Shown here piece after piece: positions 1 through 14,126 of a stretch of DNA of 64,000 bases (its first letter is position 1; each line of letters opens with the position of its first letter). Below the pieces are notes generated by a model that saw only the letters and a list, made by a program, of their open reading frames with translations, had not been told where the DNA came from and made no database searches. The DNA is taken from positions 5,993,438 to 6,057,437 of the forward strand of contig NC_065415.1 in assembly GCF_024362695.1 (NCBI RefSeq), given 5' to 3'. Both the position numbers and the translations under genes were made by a program. The DNA is from Pectinophora gossypiella. Its lineage: Eukaryota > Arthropoda > Insecta > Lepidoptera > Gelechiidae.

Positions 1-80
1 ACAATAGCATAAATAAAGAAAATTTTTTTTGGCGAATAAGTTAACCATGGCACCCAGAATAAAATAATAGCCCATTAACG

Positions 81-244
81 GATGTAAAATTTTTAGACGG
101 TTGGTTTAGATTTGTGCTTAAAATTGACGTGTGTTCCATTAATTTTATGCTTGTCGATTACCCGTCCCTTTCCTTTTCGGCGGATAAGAAAATGACAGAT
201 ATAACTTAAAATAAAATTAGATGGTATTTACAGGAATTAGCACC
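81..244 (+). repeat. Truncated copy of a palindromic MITE (same family as 53916-54221)
   Basis: Matches 54058-54221 almost base for base, with about four differences in 164 bp. It keeps the right arm, including AAAGGAAAGGGACGGGTAAT in reverse complement, and lacks the left half. The left boundary is abrupt, after CCCATTAACG. Confidence 0.8.
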
Positions 245-771
245 AATATGTCATTAAACTCATTGTTAAAAACCGTTTAAGGAATTATATTTAGTTCTCC
301 CCCTAAGGACCATATCTCACTAGGATATAAATGCAGTAACAGGTATGATGAGTACCGAATCCAGAATAATTTCTGGCTGAGCAACTCTGGTGTTTTAGTG
401 AGATAGGGCTATAACATGATGAACTATTTGTTTGTCCAATAGGTTGACAGCCTGTAACCAAACTGTTCATCATATCCATCTTAAGACTTGAATACCAAAT
501 GTGGCTACCACCTATTTTGGTGACTTATGCGGTGCTTGAAATAGCAGGCGTGAATTACGTCTGGCTGTAGATATGTATTGAAGACTATAGAGAACCGGAG
601 AGGAAATATGATTGGCCACCTGATACGACACGATCCATTTATAATAAACATTATAGAAGGAAAAATTTAAGGGAAGAGAAAAATTTATGAAACAAATAAA
701 AGAAGGTGCAGGTCGTGTCGTATCAGGAGGTGAAAGTTTTGGCGGGAAGAAGAGAGGAATGGCTCCACCAT

Positions 772-814
772 ATTACTCCACCGACAAGAGCGCAGCTCTT
801 AAATAAAGAGAGAG
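772..814 (+). repeat. 3' end of a short retroposon ending in AATAAAGAGAGAG
   Basis: ATTACTCCACCGACAAGAGC through AATAAAGAGAGAG is shared with the end of the TSD-flanked element at 33656-33918. Both copies can be read as YSTDKSAALK followed by TAA, so this may be the tail of a LINE reading frame with its poly(A) signal. Confidence 0.55.
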
Positions 815-1114
815 TAGATATGTATATATATTTTATAATTTATATATATACTCTAAATAAAACCGTCACAATAGTCTGCCTTATAGCTTTACCCAGTACC
901 ATATAGTGCCGTATGAAAATGTTAAGCACCCACTGGTCAAATGGCGTGCGGTCGTGTGCCTGCATTAATTAACTACATGTACTTACAACGAAACGTTTGT
1001 AAATGTAAATACCAGATCACTAATTTAAAGTCTGCGGCCTCGCCATAGGTGCCTATTAACACGTGAAATATTAAAACTCAAGATAATTTGCAGACACTTT
1101 TATTATGAGGTCTT

Positions 1115-1289
1115 AAAATGGATGTAATGAAACATTATGGTGACAGGTGATCAACCCATCGGCCATGATAGATAGATATACTTTAGTGAGCACAATGGAC
1201 ATAAGATACAGAAGTAAGGGCAACAGATTCAGAAAGGCCCAAACGGCGGCCTTATTGCTCATGCAGCAATGTCTTCCAGGAAACCTAAG
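1115..1289. repeat. Repeat fragments: piece of the 33233-33475 family, then a LINE 3' end (minus)
   Basis: 1118-1175 resembles part of 33340-33400 (ATGAxxCxTTATGGTGA... then a second match around CATCGGCCAT). 1236-1289 contains GGCGGCCTTATTGCT and TCTTCCAGG, the reverse complement of a conserved lepidopteran LINE 3' end also present at 62016-62055 and 7917-7957. Confidence 0.5.
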
Positions 1290-1869
1290 GATATCTTTTA
1301 TTTTTTTTTGTTACGTATTGGTCTATAATGTTATAAAAGCAATACTTGAATAAAGGTGCTTTTTCAGTTAGGTACTTAGTTCTCTTTCGTTGTCTTGTTG
1401 TTAGTGTAGTGTATTTTATCAACTTTATAATAATCTCGAATACTTGTAGACGCACAAGTATCATATAATATACCTAATAATTATTATCTGTGTAATATGT
1501 CTGTTGTATATAATTTTAAATAAATATAAATAAAGGAAAGGCACCTAATCATATATGACAAACTGTACGTACATAGACATTCTTATGAACTCCTAACCTC
1601 AACACTCATATTTCATTGGACTTTGTTCAGGATAAGACAAGGTGATAATTTATTAAAATCTGCCACTGATTGTAAATATGCGGATATTATAAAATTGATT
1701 AGTCTTGTGCATAGATAGATTATGCAATATAGTAATATTCATTAATAATTATACATGCAAAGTGACATTATCATGTACGTTACAGATTATTGTTTTCAAT
1801 CGATAGTAGCTAATTGCTGATGAATGTAGACAGCATTTAGATATCTCAGTATTAGGAACATCGACGGCG

Positions 1870-2062
1870 CTTAGAGCTTGACGCCAAGCGCGATGAATTG
1901 AAAGCCCAACCAACTACGGCGATCAATTATACATATTTAAATGGTGTACTCACATGCCCGCTATGTACGAGGATCTTTTCCAATAAGATTGGCTTTATAA
2001 GCTACATGCGAGCACATGAACGTCGGAGTTGAAGCAGTCGCCGTAGCTGAAATTGGCTGGAT
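1870..2062 (+). repeat. LINE ORF C-terminal relic with a C2H2-finger-like motif
   Basis: Translates as KRDELKA, then CPLCTRIFSNKIGF and SYMRAHERR, after which stops appear. The C-x2-C and R-A-H-E-R-R pattern recurs in degraded form at 26185-26398, 32862-32965 and 61090-61170. It resembles the cysteine/histidine-rich end of some non-LTR retrotransposon proteins. The first zinc-binding histidine is replaced by tyrosine. Confidence 0.5.
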
Positions 2063-5000
2063 CCCATCATCATCATCATTAGGAACACTTCTCACCATAT
2101 TAACCTAAGGGATATCAAGCATACATTTCATTATCATCATAGGGCATACTTCACTATAACGTTAGCTCATACATACATCACAGCAACAAAGCCTATGTGG
2201 CGTCTCTGTTAAGTTAGTTACTCTATTTCACATTCCATATAAAATAAGTAAGGGAAGGTCTGCCTGCGAATATGTTTCCCGAAAAATACAACTTGGGCCA
2301 CTTCAAGGAAAAAGTGAATTTATAAGTGTTAAAATGTATGTGGATTGATTAATATCACCATTCTTAGACTGTAGTAAAGAAATAATAAGTAGATAAATAC
2401 AGAGGTTACAAACACGTCCGGCAATAAGAGATAGATCGATGAATATAAAAATAATTTAAAAAATAAGAATTAATATTTTTCATAACTTTTTTTTAAAAGA
2501 TATTTTTTAGGTTGTCAACAATAAGTACTTTCTAAGTGAGCATGTCCCATCCTTGGCCATATCGTCACTTACTGAGATTGTGGTCAAATGCCTATCTTTA
2601 TCAAATAAAGTAAGTAAAATATCTTCTATTAACCTAGCATTTGTAGATTTCTACGTATTAGTATGTCACAGAGCTGCTAGTTACGACTGTGTTAATTAAA
2701 TTACTATTGTGTTAACAAGTTATGAACATTACCAATGTCATAATAATGATTTTCCTGTAGGTATTAAATATTATATGTGACTTCACAGAAAGTGTTTTTT
2801 TTTAATAAGTTACAAGTAAGAGACAAAATGAAATAAAAGGTGATCTATTAAAGGAAGTTTAAAAAAAGATCTAGTGCTTATCAAAGGCTGGTTTATGAAA
2901 AGATTAAATGTATTTGAATGAAGGAAGAGACGAATGATATACTTATAAAAGTGGAAAATTTGCAAAAAAATATGACCATTACCTTCCAACCTAGACAGAA
3001 GTTCTCTTTTTTCATAAGTACTCTCCCACTTTCGCTGTTTCTAAAATTAACTCCCGTATGAATCATAAACATATGTTTGTGTTAAAAATTCTTAACAGAT
3101 TTGAAACCTTCAATCCTTTCATGCCGACGAACTGCAGTGGATGAGTAAAAGGTGCTAATGTATTTTATGATCTCCCTTTGTAAAGTGTCTTAACCTTAAC
3201 ACCTTGACCGAATGTGGTCGATAGAGCCTTGGCTTAGGTTTTACCTATACTTCGACATCTTGACAAGTACTTGAGATGCAAAATATCGCCTTACTCATTA
3301 AAGTGATCTTAATGCTTATGAGACTATAATTTTGCACTGTCTTTGCTTTGATAAATGTTCCCTTTTTGTCTCGTAGGACTCGCTTCAATTACATCAAACA
3401 GTGTTTTTCATTTTTTTTTAGCTTATTAGTTTCGAATCCAGTTTGGTCTTTACTTCAATATCAAAATTCAATTCATTCATCATCATTGTCTACTTTATTA
3501 CTTGATAGTAACATTATACCTACTGTATTATAAGTTTTATCAACACTATCTACAAAATCACAGGTATTTTGTTTTTCTACCTCAATACTCACTTGTGTCT
3601 AGAAAGGGTAAACGTATTCCAGCTTACTTGTATTTGCAACCACGCAACAAAGGTATGCACTCTTCAAACATTTAGTTCGGCTTAGGTACATCTTGCTGCT
3701 GAGACTCACCTCGAAACAGCCGGATCTAAAGGATGCAGAATATTTCCATTCACATGCATTAATGAATGAAAACAACAATTTTCGTCGTCGCTCTTTCCAA
3801 TCTAAGATTAAAAACCGATATAAATAATCTTATAGCCGTAAATAGGTACATGAATTGTATTATTCAACAAATAAATAGCTAATTTATCGCAAAAGCGATC
3901 AAAAGTGATAATGTACGAGTTAGCACAATTTATGATGTTTACATATTTTTAGCAGTGTAGTAAAATTAAGCTGCAAATGCATTTGACGTGACCGGAGGTC
4001 GGCGTTTGCGTTGCAATGTTTACTCAAATGGTGACTTTGTATAACCTGTGCAATAAACTATTAACAATAACATACCTACGAAAGTAATGGTTTTCGTGAT
4101 TGAGAGCGACAATGTTAATCGGGTGGCAAATAATACGGTGTTTGGTGTTTATAAAATAAGATAAGAAAGATTCTCATGATATAGGTAATTATTTTCTAAA
4201 CATGAATCCAGTAGAAACCATGTCAAGGTCTTACGACAATTGGAACTGACATTACTATGGTCTACGATCGCGTGTTTCTTCAATTAGCCCTAATTAATGC
4301 ACGAAATTTGTTTACCATATATAGCAAGTGTGATTTTTCCTTGATCTTGACCTCAAACGAGCGTGAACACTTCACCGGCTTTAGCAATTAGCCAGAATAA
4401 TGCAATTAGTAAAGTTACGAACCTATGAGCCATTGCAATGACTAATGCAGTGATATTTAGAAAATGCTGCCGGATAAGAAAATTGTATTTTTTTTTTGTC
4501 GCTGAAAGAAATATAATGTGTCATTCATCTTGTTACTTTATTTTGTATACTTATATTAGGGATTGGTAATCACTTTGATGCACTAACTTAGTAAATTTAT
4601 CAAAAGTGTGCAGTCTTCCTTTATCATTAAACGGGGTAGGAAACACATTCCAATGTCATTCGATAATGAAGCCGAGTCTTTCTTTCCGGATATCAACTCT
4701 TGAAGTGAATTGTGAGTCAATGATTTGCAAGTTACCTGTTTCTATTAAATTAAACAATTATTAAGGTACTGCAGCTAGCCGTTAAACACCTACTTTGCTT
4801 AAGTTTAATGTTTCCATGAATTTGCAATTTTCTGTTTTGCACCATAGCCAGTTGCATCATCATTCTTTTGTTTCGATCGGTTATGAGGTTGTGTTTATGA
4901 GTTTCCACTTATGAAATGCCATTGAAAACTTGCTATGTTTAATCTTATTATGTTCATTAGTCCGCGAACGTGGCAGCTTAAAAGAACGGGGGAATCACAA

Positions 5001-7269
5001 GTATAAGTAATTGTTGTACTGAACTTTCAACAGCTTTGCCCAATGACAATATGTTTATTATCTATTCGTGACATAACTTCGAAATTGTCATCAAATGCAT
5101 CCAGTAGTGTTGCATAAGCGCGTGAGTCAACTTTCAGCACTTATATCCCCGAGCGAATTGGGACATAATAAGTTCATTGACACTTCGATGGTGTCCACAT
5201 GACTGTCAATGTCGTCACTCAGTACGCATCAAACGTTGTTCATACAGCGATAGCTCTCATAGACACACGCCACAGACTACGAATTCGTCATACTTCTAGA
5301 GACGAAATCGACCAGATTCAAAATGTTATTTTTGAATATTATTTCATTCGGGAACTATTCTGTCAATGAGTGTTTGTAGAAAGGTTGTGCCATCACTAAC
5401 TATTGCTTTGCATCACTTTTTTATGACGTAATTTACTTTCAAGTTGTCATATTGGCACCGCAATTTTCATTGAATGAATGAGGCAAGTGCAAGTACTAAT
5501 AGTTGGCGCCATGTATTTATTAAATGAATGTAAGTACCGATAAGTTTTATAACACCAATAGATAAAAAGATAACAACAAATAAGGGCAAGCTAATAAATG
5601 GTTTTCTTGTACTTATTTGATATTATTTAGTATTCTTTGTACGTTACAAAATTTCAATGTAGCAGTGGGAACAAATGTTTATTTCATAGAATTATAGTTT
5701 CAGCTTTATGTAAATGAACCAAATAATTTAAGAGTACTTACAAAATAACTTCGTTTATTAAGACGCCATATACAAGGAAAATTACTAATGTAACTGCGTA
5801 GATTTTCCGGGAATCACTTGAAGCAGCCTTCTTCGAGTATTACGATGATCCAACCTAGTGCGACGCGCCTCAATATTTCATTGCCATAGCCTTTTGACTT
5901 TGACATGTCAACTTAAAGTACAAGTAAAGTATCCGCCTGAACATTCCATTACATATGAAGTTTGCTAGTTATGTTTGTCGACTGGCGCCTGGCTCTTGTA
6001 ATTGTTCGAGCAAACAGACACAGTCGAGACGCCTGATTTACTAATGTATCTAGTTTTAGCACTTACACAATCTGCTATTGGATTATCCACAAAAACATCC
6101 CGAGTCGTGTTTGTGTCGAGAGAAAAAATGTGTTCGGAACTGATCGGGCATCGTCGGAAGCAAAAAGTGACATTTTGATTGCGGTGCAACTACTTCGCCG
6201 TAATCATGTATAATATGGAAATTATGATGACAAAGTAACGTTATGTTTCTATTGATGGGTTTTATAGAACCCACCTAGCATTTTACAGTGTAGGTATTAT
6301 AATGTTTCACCTACTTCACAGTTAGGAATTGTAGCATTGCCACGTAGTTTACTAGTTCAAAGTAGATCTACTACATATTGTACAATTTGGGCACAAGAAT
6401 TGTTCCTTGTGGAACACTTCAACCAATTGTAAATGAAGTCATCTATAATATGTAGTACACGCGTTCCTTGAAATATGATTGTGTATTTTTAATTGTTAAT
6501 GATATGTTTTTATTAAAATTGATGTCACTTCTCTAAGTACTGATTTTCATATAATTTTATGATTTACCCTAAGTTTTTCGAAGAATTATCACTGGGCATA
6601 CTTGGAAACACTTTTATGAGATTAGCTTTCAGATAAGCACTGCCTGTATTACGCTGACAATTAGGTCATAGTTATAAAACTTAGGTTGCTTTGGAAAGTG
6701 ATTCACGTTTGATTGGAAGGTGATTCAGTTTTAATGTTGAATTTTAAGTAAATTACGGCGTTGTACAGCTTTGACATAACGTAACGAAACGTAGTCACGT
6801 AGGTAATGTTCATTGTATATTAAAATAATATAGAGAAAAGATATACATGAGTAACTTACAGATCTTGTTGCTCTGATTTTCATTGGTGGAGAATAAATAA
6901 ATAGAATATTTAATTAAGATTATGTTTTAACAGAAGTCTTTTACTAAATCTTCCACGCGTATTGTAGTGAAGGACAGCAGTTCATTGCTTTTAGCAACAA
7001 CTTAACAAATGCCTAATTTGTTAAAAAAAAGAATAATTCTATTGTAAGAATTTCCTGCGTTCTTGACCCTAGAGCTAAGAAAGGCGTGATCAAATCAATC
7101 AGAGTGGCGTCATAGAATAATATTATTAGTAAAAACTTAAGAGTAGGCAATCCTAAGAGTTTCCGCATAGTAATCTTAGAAGGATGTCATTTGTGTGTCC
7201 TCGTTTGTCTCGTTTTTGCGTGTTCTTCGTGGATTATTAAGTTATTTTTCTATTTAAGCTCTGTAATTG

Positions 7270-7586
7270 AATAGGTAGGTACAACATTATCAGCCCATTA
7301 ACGTCCCCACTGCTGGGGCACGGGTCTTCCCTATGGATGGATAGGGAGATCGGGCCTTAAACCATCACGCGGGCCCAGTGCGGATTGATGGTTATTAACG
7401 ACTGCTAATGCAGCCGGGACCAACGGCTTAACGTGCCTTCCGAAGCACGGAGGAGCTCGAGATGAAAACTTTTTTTTTGTGGTCACCCATCCTATGACCG
7501 GCCTCTGCGAAAGTTGCTTTACTTCAACAATCGCAGACCGAGCGCGTTAACCGCTGCGCCACCGAGCTCCTCAATAGGTAGGTACA
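7270..7586 (-). mobile_element. tRNA-headed SINE, type A, flanked by a 14-bp target-site duplication
   Basis: The duplication AATAGGTAGGTACA lies at 7270-7283 and 7573-7586. The body (7284-7572) on the minus strand begins GAGCTCGGTGGCGCAGCGGT, a tRNA-like A-box head, and ends in a region containing CAGCAGTGGGGACGTTAATG. The central domain TCCGTGCTTCGGAAGGCACG is shared with other SINEs in the window. A second full copy is at 35892-36182 on the plus strand. Confidence 0.85.
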
Positions 7587-7847
7587 CATTGCTTTATTCT
7601 GAAAATCTTATATTATTATGCCTTAAGGCCCATTCATATATTCCATTCTTTACAATTGTAGTCTGGCAAGACGTTAGTACTAGTAAGTACTAATTTAGCG
7701 TTTTTTTATAAATAATATTTATTGAGTTTTTACTCAGTAGAATACACAAAAAACACAATTTTTACATGATGCTTATTTTCTTAATTTGTTGTTGTAAAAT
7801 ACTGATGTAGGTACTTAGTTTTTCTATATGTGATGTAGGTCAAAGCA

Positions 7848-7960
7848 TCAAATCAAATCAAATATACTTTATTGGTCACATACAAAACATATAAAAATTT
7901 AACAACAGTACTAATGGGCGGCTTTATTGCTCTGAAGCAATTTCTTCCAGGCAACCACTA
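7848..7960 (-). mobile_element. 3' end of a non-LTR retrotransposon with (ATTTG)n-type tail
   Basis: On the plus strand: AATCAAATCAAATATACTTT, then ATTGGTCACAT, and further GGCGGCTTTATTGCT and TTCTTCCAGGCAACC. Reverse-complemented, this is the GCAATAAAG-type LINE 3' end plus pentanucleotide tail also seen at 61925-62060. Strongly 5' truncated. Confidence 0.7.
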
Positions 7961-10289
7961 CCAGTAATCAGCAATAAAAAACTAGTAGTAGCTTTGCTAT
8001 AAAAAAATGTGACGAAAATCCTTATAAAAATCCACATTACTTTATAATTACCTTCTAAAGTATACTCTCAAGAATGGTTGATGCTCTCAACGTTGATTAT
8101 TTTTCGAGGATCTCTTGCGAAGGTACAGTCAAAACCTGTCGTCACGGCCGCGACGCAATTTCTTAGCAATAACATCTTAATATGTAGGAAACTGTGTAAA
8201 ACCATTAAGCCGATGCATTAGGACTTACAAATATTTAAAAGCCCAATAACCTCTCAATTTTCTGCAATTTGGTCTAATTGTTTTTATAAGCTCAAGGCTT
8301 GTTCGAATTCCTTTCCAACGACATAGAGCCATGTCACGTTTGAACTAACATTGAAAATTTTCCGATGTAGGTACTTTGTTTAAAGAAAACACGTCCTGAC
8401 CAAAAAGTGTTCGTTATTACAGTAAATAAAGGAAACAGATTCGAAATAAAGGTCGCGGTATATTGGACACGTCTGTATTTAAGGTGGCTTTTCCAGTGAG
8501 GGCGTAAAAGCGACAAACGGATCATTTTAAAATAAACTACAAACTGTTCACTAGTAAGTAATAAATCGTTACGTAGTAAGTAAAGGCAACGAGAACAGTA
8601 GAGATGTGTTTAATTCATAAAAAAAAATCGATATTTTGCTAAGCAGGTACCAAGAATTCAAAGAATGAAGCATTTGTTGTTTTAGGAAGTCACAAGCCAA
8701 ATGCACACAGAAAATAAAATCAAACTGTGAAGTTGAACAAAAAGGTAATGTATGCTGCGTAAAAAGGTAATGTACAAACGACAGCTTTATCAAAACTTAA
8801 TATACTTCAGAATTTTAAGTTTAGTTTTTCTTTCAAACCATTTCAAATAGGTATCGTAATCGCTAATTTCGTGCTTAGAGAAAATTCTCGTTTGCCGCCC
8901 GTCGCTTTATCGCCAGCACTGGTGCGAATGCATTAAGCGGTCATTCTCTGACGGGTCAAGGTGCGACTGTCAAAACAAAACAGACCCCTTGAACGAAAAG
9001 TCTTTAGTAATGTAAGGTGTGTGTCCTCAGCCTTAAGGAAAATTTGAGGCAGCGACTCCGGAACCGGAAGAGAAACAATCGATTAGAATGAACTGTCATG
9101 CATCAATCTACTTCTTGACAAGACAAATCAAGTATTTCAAGGCGGTATACTAAAGTTCACTGAATACATAAAGAGTCGTATTTCTAGTCACAAATAAATC
9201 ACTCATCATTTTTTTTTAATTTGATTTACTTAAACATTTGGTGCCTACCAAATAGACTTTGTTCTTTGACATGTTTTGGGTTTTAGGTAAAACTAACATT
9301 TGTTCTGAGTGCAAATAAACACGTCTACAAGGTAACTATTAAACGCAAAATCAACACAAAATTCATATTTTAGTTAGTAATAGCTGACCTAGTTAGAATT
9401 GTGTTTAAAGGACGTGCTGTGAAGATAAACATACTTTATAAGCCTTGATACAAAACTCAAGTCCTTTATACTAAACGGATTATCTATGGATTTTAAACAC
9501 AGTTGGTATGTACTCCGGATTGGCTACGAAAACATAACAACTGTGCACATTATTTAAAGACACTTTATATTTGCTGATTTATCCAAAAGAAAACTAACAC
9601 AGTCAAAACTAATCATGTAAATAATAACAGGAAAGTCGTGGCAAACATGAGAATTTTCAATTTGAATTCCTTTAACCGTTATCCGGAGACGCAACTCCAC
9701 GGTTGCCGTATCAAAGCCGGCAATCTATTCAAAACAATGCATTTGCGTCGGTGGTTTCCGATTCTGGAGCGTGGTAAACGGCGAAGGAGTAAGGTACAAA
9801 TACATTGACCTATTTTGATAAGGGCCTGCGTAGATTGTGTGGCGTCTCACAGGTGCTTACTACTCGGTGACTGGTCAACGTTCCTTTTAGGAATCCTTAC
9901 CTTTGTAGGGACTGGGACCCTTCGTGACACGGTTGTCAGTTAAGCGGTTGGTCATGGATTTCAGTGCTGTTAGTGTTGAGAACCGATGCGGTTTAGGTTA
10001 CTACGTGTTAGGTACGGCATACCGTATGCATTGCTGATGTAGAGACGCTTAAACTCAAGAATGACTTTATTATTTGAACTTTCGACGTTTTAGTTGTTAA
10101 ATTATCTTGCAATTTAAATAGGAGAGTAGGAGTTTAAATTACTACTCGAATCTACTTTATAATGAACTTAATATATTTCTTTAAAAGAAAACTTTGTTAG
10201 GTCAGCGACTAAAGCCCGTGCACACCGCTTCGAAACGCACGCACACGGACAAAAAAGTTTAGCTTATAAGTTTTATAATCAAGCGAGGT

Positions 10290-10530
10290 TTTTATCTTGT
10301 AGTCGTTGGCCGCACGGCGCGCCGCGCGCATGTCACCGCCGCTCGGAAGCAACATACACGCGCGTGGAAACACATATGAAAATTTAAAAAGTTAAAATTC
10401 CAGCCAGTATCGCAGAAGCCCCGGCCGAAGCCGTTTAAAAAGAAAACGTGTTCTTTTCTTAAATCCGGCCTCTGCATTATCCGGAAAATTATGAAAGTGA
10501 TGTGAAACCGTGCTCTTCAGTACGTTCAGA
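10290..10530 (+). promoter_or_regulatory. Candidate FGF promoter, GC-rich, with an arthropod-like initiator
   Basis: This stretch is clearly richer in G+C than its flanks; 10310-10365 has several CGCGC and GCCGC runs and stands out as a small CpG-rich island. A TCAGT pentamer at 10517-10521 fits the arthropod initiator and would place transcription start near 10519. That leaves a leader of about 220 nt before the proposed ATG at 10742. I see no convincing TATA box 25-35 bp upstream. The assignment is positional and compositional only. Confidence 0.35.
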
Positions 10531-10741
10531 ATTTTCTCAGCAATATTTTGTGACTACAAAAGCTATTGTTCGCGGTTAGGTTTTATTTAGTAAGCACTAC
10601 ACTTTTTCAGTGTTTTGTTTCTTTGAATGCGAAGTGTGTTGGTTTATTACATAAAAGTGGGTGGTACAGTTTTCGTAAAGGAAAAGCGGCAGAGCAATTC
10701 AGTTAGATGTATGTTCAACATAATATACAACGGGTCACAAC
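10519..10741 (+). other. Inferred 5' UTR of the FGF transcript, with upstream ATGs
   Basis: If transcription starts at the TCAGT near 10519, this is the leader. It holds an upstream ATG at 10627 (poor context, T at -3) that opens a frame running through 10762 without a stop, and a short out-of-frame ATG near 10703 that ends at the TGA overlapping the proposed FGF start. The FGF ATG itself sits in ACAACATGA, close to the insect start consensus. Confidence 0.35.
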
Positions 10742-10762
10742 ATGACGGCAAAGTTCGGCTAT
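10742..10762 (+). CDS. FGF exon 1 (candidate), encodes MTAKFGY
   Basis: This short exon encodes seven residues and ends at a good donor, TAT|GTGAGT. The start is chosen because ACAACATGA resembles the insect Kozak context, because it lies just downstream of the GC-rich candidate promoter, and because joining it to 16198 gives a continuous signal peptide: MTAKFGYLAVSAK then a hydrophobic core. It ends in phase 0, which is compatible only with the downstream of two AGs at exon 2. No transcript evidence is available, so a different first exon is possible. Confidence 0.55.
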
Positions 10763-13700
10763 GTGAGTTGTAATTTATTTATATTAGATACTTAAATTTG
10801 CGTTGCTTTAGTGCGGATTTCATTTTCTTAATATTAAAAACAAATGTATTATTTTAAAAAATGGCCCTGATTTTACATGTGATAAATGCCATATTTTTGT
10901 ATCGGACGATATATCACTTTTGTTGCTAAATACAATAGCTTGATAGGTATGTGCGAACGATAATTTTATCTCAATAATTATGTACTTACGTCTGTAATTG
11001 CACGTGGAATATCAGTTGTTATAAATATTCTGTTATGAATGGAAACGTTTATAATATTTTTCAGATAGTGATATAGATTATAATGATAAAGTGACGATAA
11101 ATTGAATCTGAATTATATTTGTTCCTGAGAGTCAATACTTTTAATCGATCGATAACATTCTAGAACTAAGCAGTTTTATTTTTATATTTAATTTAACCCA
11201 AACACCTCCACCAACCCGCAGTTTAGCAGCGTGGTGGAGTATGCTCCATATCATTTTCGGTTGATTGAGGGGAGGCCTGTGCCCAGCAGTGGGCTGTGTC
11301 TAGGCTGTTTATATTTAATTTAATTGTTATTTCACCCTTAGATGGTGATTACTATTAAACTTTTATTTTGGTAGAATTTTATCATAATGAAGTTATGATG
11401 GAAATTAAATTTGTTGGACGGATTACTTCGATTATATTATACCTACTGAGATATTTAACTTACCGTAAAGATAACACGGGACAAAGTAAAATAGCTTGAC
11501 TTTCCTCGGTACTTATTGAACTAGTTTAGAGCTGGATTTTTCAAAAATAAAATCCAATTCAATGTATAAGTATATTATCCTAGAATAAGGTTAAAAGAAC
11601 ATAATTATTTATTATCTAACTCTTTGTGACAAACTAATAAAATTATTGGCTGGTAACCCATTAGTTTACAATACAGTTGCAAACGATTACGAGTTGCGAC
11701 AGTATAATCGAATAAAATGTTTTTTTTATTTATTAAAAAAAAAAAACACTTGTTTAAAAGCAAAAAGGGGGTATAATTTGAGCCACGTATGACTTACATG
11801 AGATTGACATGAGGTGCCATGTCAACTTCATACTTTTTATTCCACTACGCAGTCGCTTTTTGTAATCGATTACAATTTTGCTAAGGCCCTCTTCCACCTA
11901 CCTATCTTAGAACGACGCCATGACAACTGTGACAATGTTATTATGTGACAATTATCACTGGATAATGGCTAGAAATTATTTCCTGACGACGGATGACAAG
12001 CAGCATGGCATGATAAGCAGCACTTGACAACTATGTGTATAAAAGTATTAAACAACATATATTCAACTTTATTACTACCTACATAAGAAACTTGCATAGA
12101 CTGCACAGATAATCAGGCACGATTATTATACCTATCAGACAGGATGGAAGATTAGTAGGTTAATCACATCAATTTTAACATCCTCAATAAAATGCTTTCA
12201 ACAAGTAATTATAAATCTTATTTCGACAAGTTATTTATTGTGTACGCTTAGCGCAGCATTATTATATACCTACCTTTATCTGGGCTAGACTCTTTTGTTA
12301 TATGTCGGTTTAAGTGATTTTGTCGACCTAGCAAAATAAATAGAAATAAATGTGCTATAAAACTCGTAACTGAAATTGGTTATAATGACTCCATTGAATA
12401 GTAGGCCATTGGAATCACTTCGCTCTGGCCCTTTAGGAAGAGTCATAAAGTACTTCAAAGGTTTAGAAATACCTAATACTTAAAAACAGTAATGACAGGC
12501 AGAACAATTACATTACTTAAATAAAAAATACTTTACTGTGCCCAAAAAAGAAAAGAAATTGAGATAATTTGAGTGATAAAGTAAATATTAAAATGCAATT
12601 TTCACATTGCATTTTTCTACTTATGCTTTCAATTTATAATGCATTTAATAATTTATTTAATATTTATTATACAGGTTAACAAAAATATACGTAATTATTG
12701 TTAATAAAATTTATAACATAGTCAAATTAAATACCTAAACTAAAATACGTCAAAACACAAATGTATAGAATACCATATCAGGCGTCAAAAAGCCCTCCCG
12801 AAAGCGAGCCCCGCCCGAACGGACCCATTATGCTTGCTTTTCTGTATTTTTTTACCTTATCTCTCGAAACGATCTCTTCCAGATAGTCATGGAGCGTGGA
12901 AAATTATTAGAGAAAAACATGATACACCTAACCAAGTGGACCTTGCGCTAGTTCAAAAATAAGTTTTAAAGTTGCCTAAGAGAGACGATTTGCCTTACAA
13001 AATATATAACGAGCAAGTTATTTATTTTGATTTGCATGAGAAATCCATTATTAATTTTCTAAAATCCTAAATATAAATTGTATAAATACGGATTTATGTC
13101 TTCATTGTAGGTATATATTTTTTTATTTTAATTATATAAATATTACTAATTTGATCTGTCGTGTATGCTTAAATCCTAGGTGATAACTTATTTGGAATTG
13201 CCAATATATTGCCAATTAATTTCGTGTAATTCTACGTTTTACGACTATATTTTGTTAACAAATGAATTGCAATTAACAGAGACGATTAAATTGAAAGATA
13301 TCATAAATAAAATATTCCAGATACTATAGTAATAATATTTTATAAGAAAGTTTTATTTGTATTAGGTAGGTTTTAGGGTTCCAAACCAAAATGGTAAAAA
13401 GGAACCCTTATGGTAAGAGTAAGTTCGTCCGGTTAAAAACTGTTCCTCTCCTCTCCCTGTTTACATTTTCATTACATACACAGTCATACACAATTAAAGA
13501 TACAAACTGAAGACACACTTTGTATGGATATATCAAAAAGAACGAGCAGCATCTAGTGATGCCGCAATGTGAAGGCGCCTGTCGCAGCAACGCGGCTATA
13601 ATTAAAGGCGCCCTTAGTAATAAAACTGTGAAAGTACCTATAGGTAACTTAAATAAGTATGTTTATTAATTTATGATAATATTATAATACAAAAGTGCGA

Positions 13701-14065
13701 ACTTCTTTACTGAAGTGAAACCTCATGTGTGAAACGTTTGGAATTCCACACCTTTCCTAATGAAGGTCTGTGGGGAAAGTGGAATTAGGACAGAACAGTT
13801 ATAAACTGCATACATCTTCTTACTTAATTATTATATACTAACCTATATTGCTTCTATATTTAAATATAAATAATAGTATCGATACAAGCAGTCGAAACGA
13901 AGCCAAGTTCTCTTTCGGTAATAATTTATTGCGGTAATAAAACTGTCTAATAATTTAACAGTGTTTTTATTTATATTCGTCAAAATAGGAATATAAAAAA
14001 TACAATGTTAATAAAAAATATAACATAGTCAAATTAAAAACCTACACTAAAATACGTCAAAATAC

Positions 14066-14126
<61 letters not shown>

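Larger units (their letters stand above)
1..10289. other. Upstream intergenic region, no gene recognised
   Basis: AT-rich sequence with many stops in all frames. Apart from the repeat pieces listed separately (81-244, 772-814, 1115-1289, 1870-2062, 7270-7586, 7848-7960) it appears unique. Short reading frames here show no domain, no codon-use pattern and no splice context that would support coding. Confidence 0.6.
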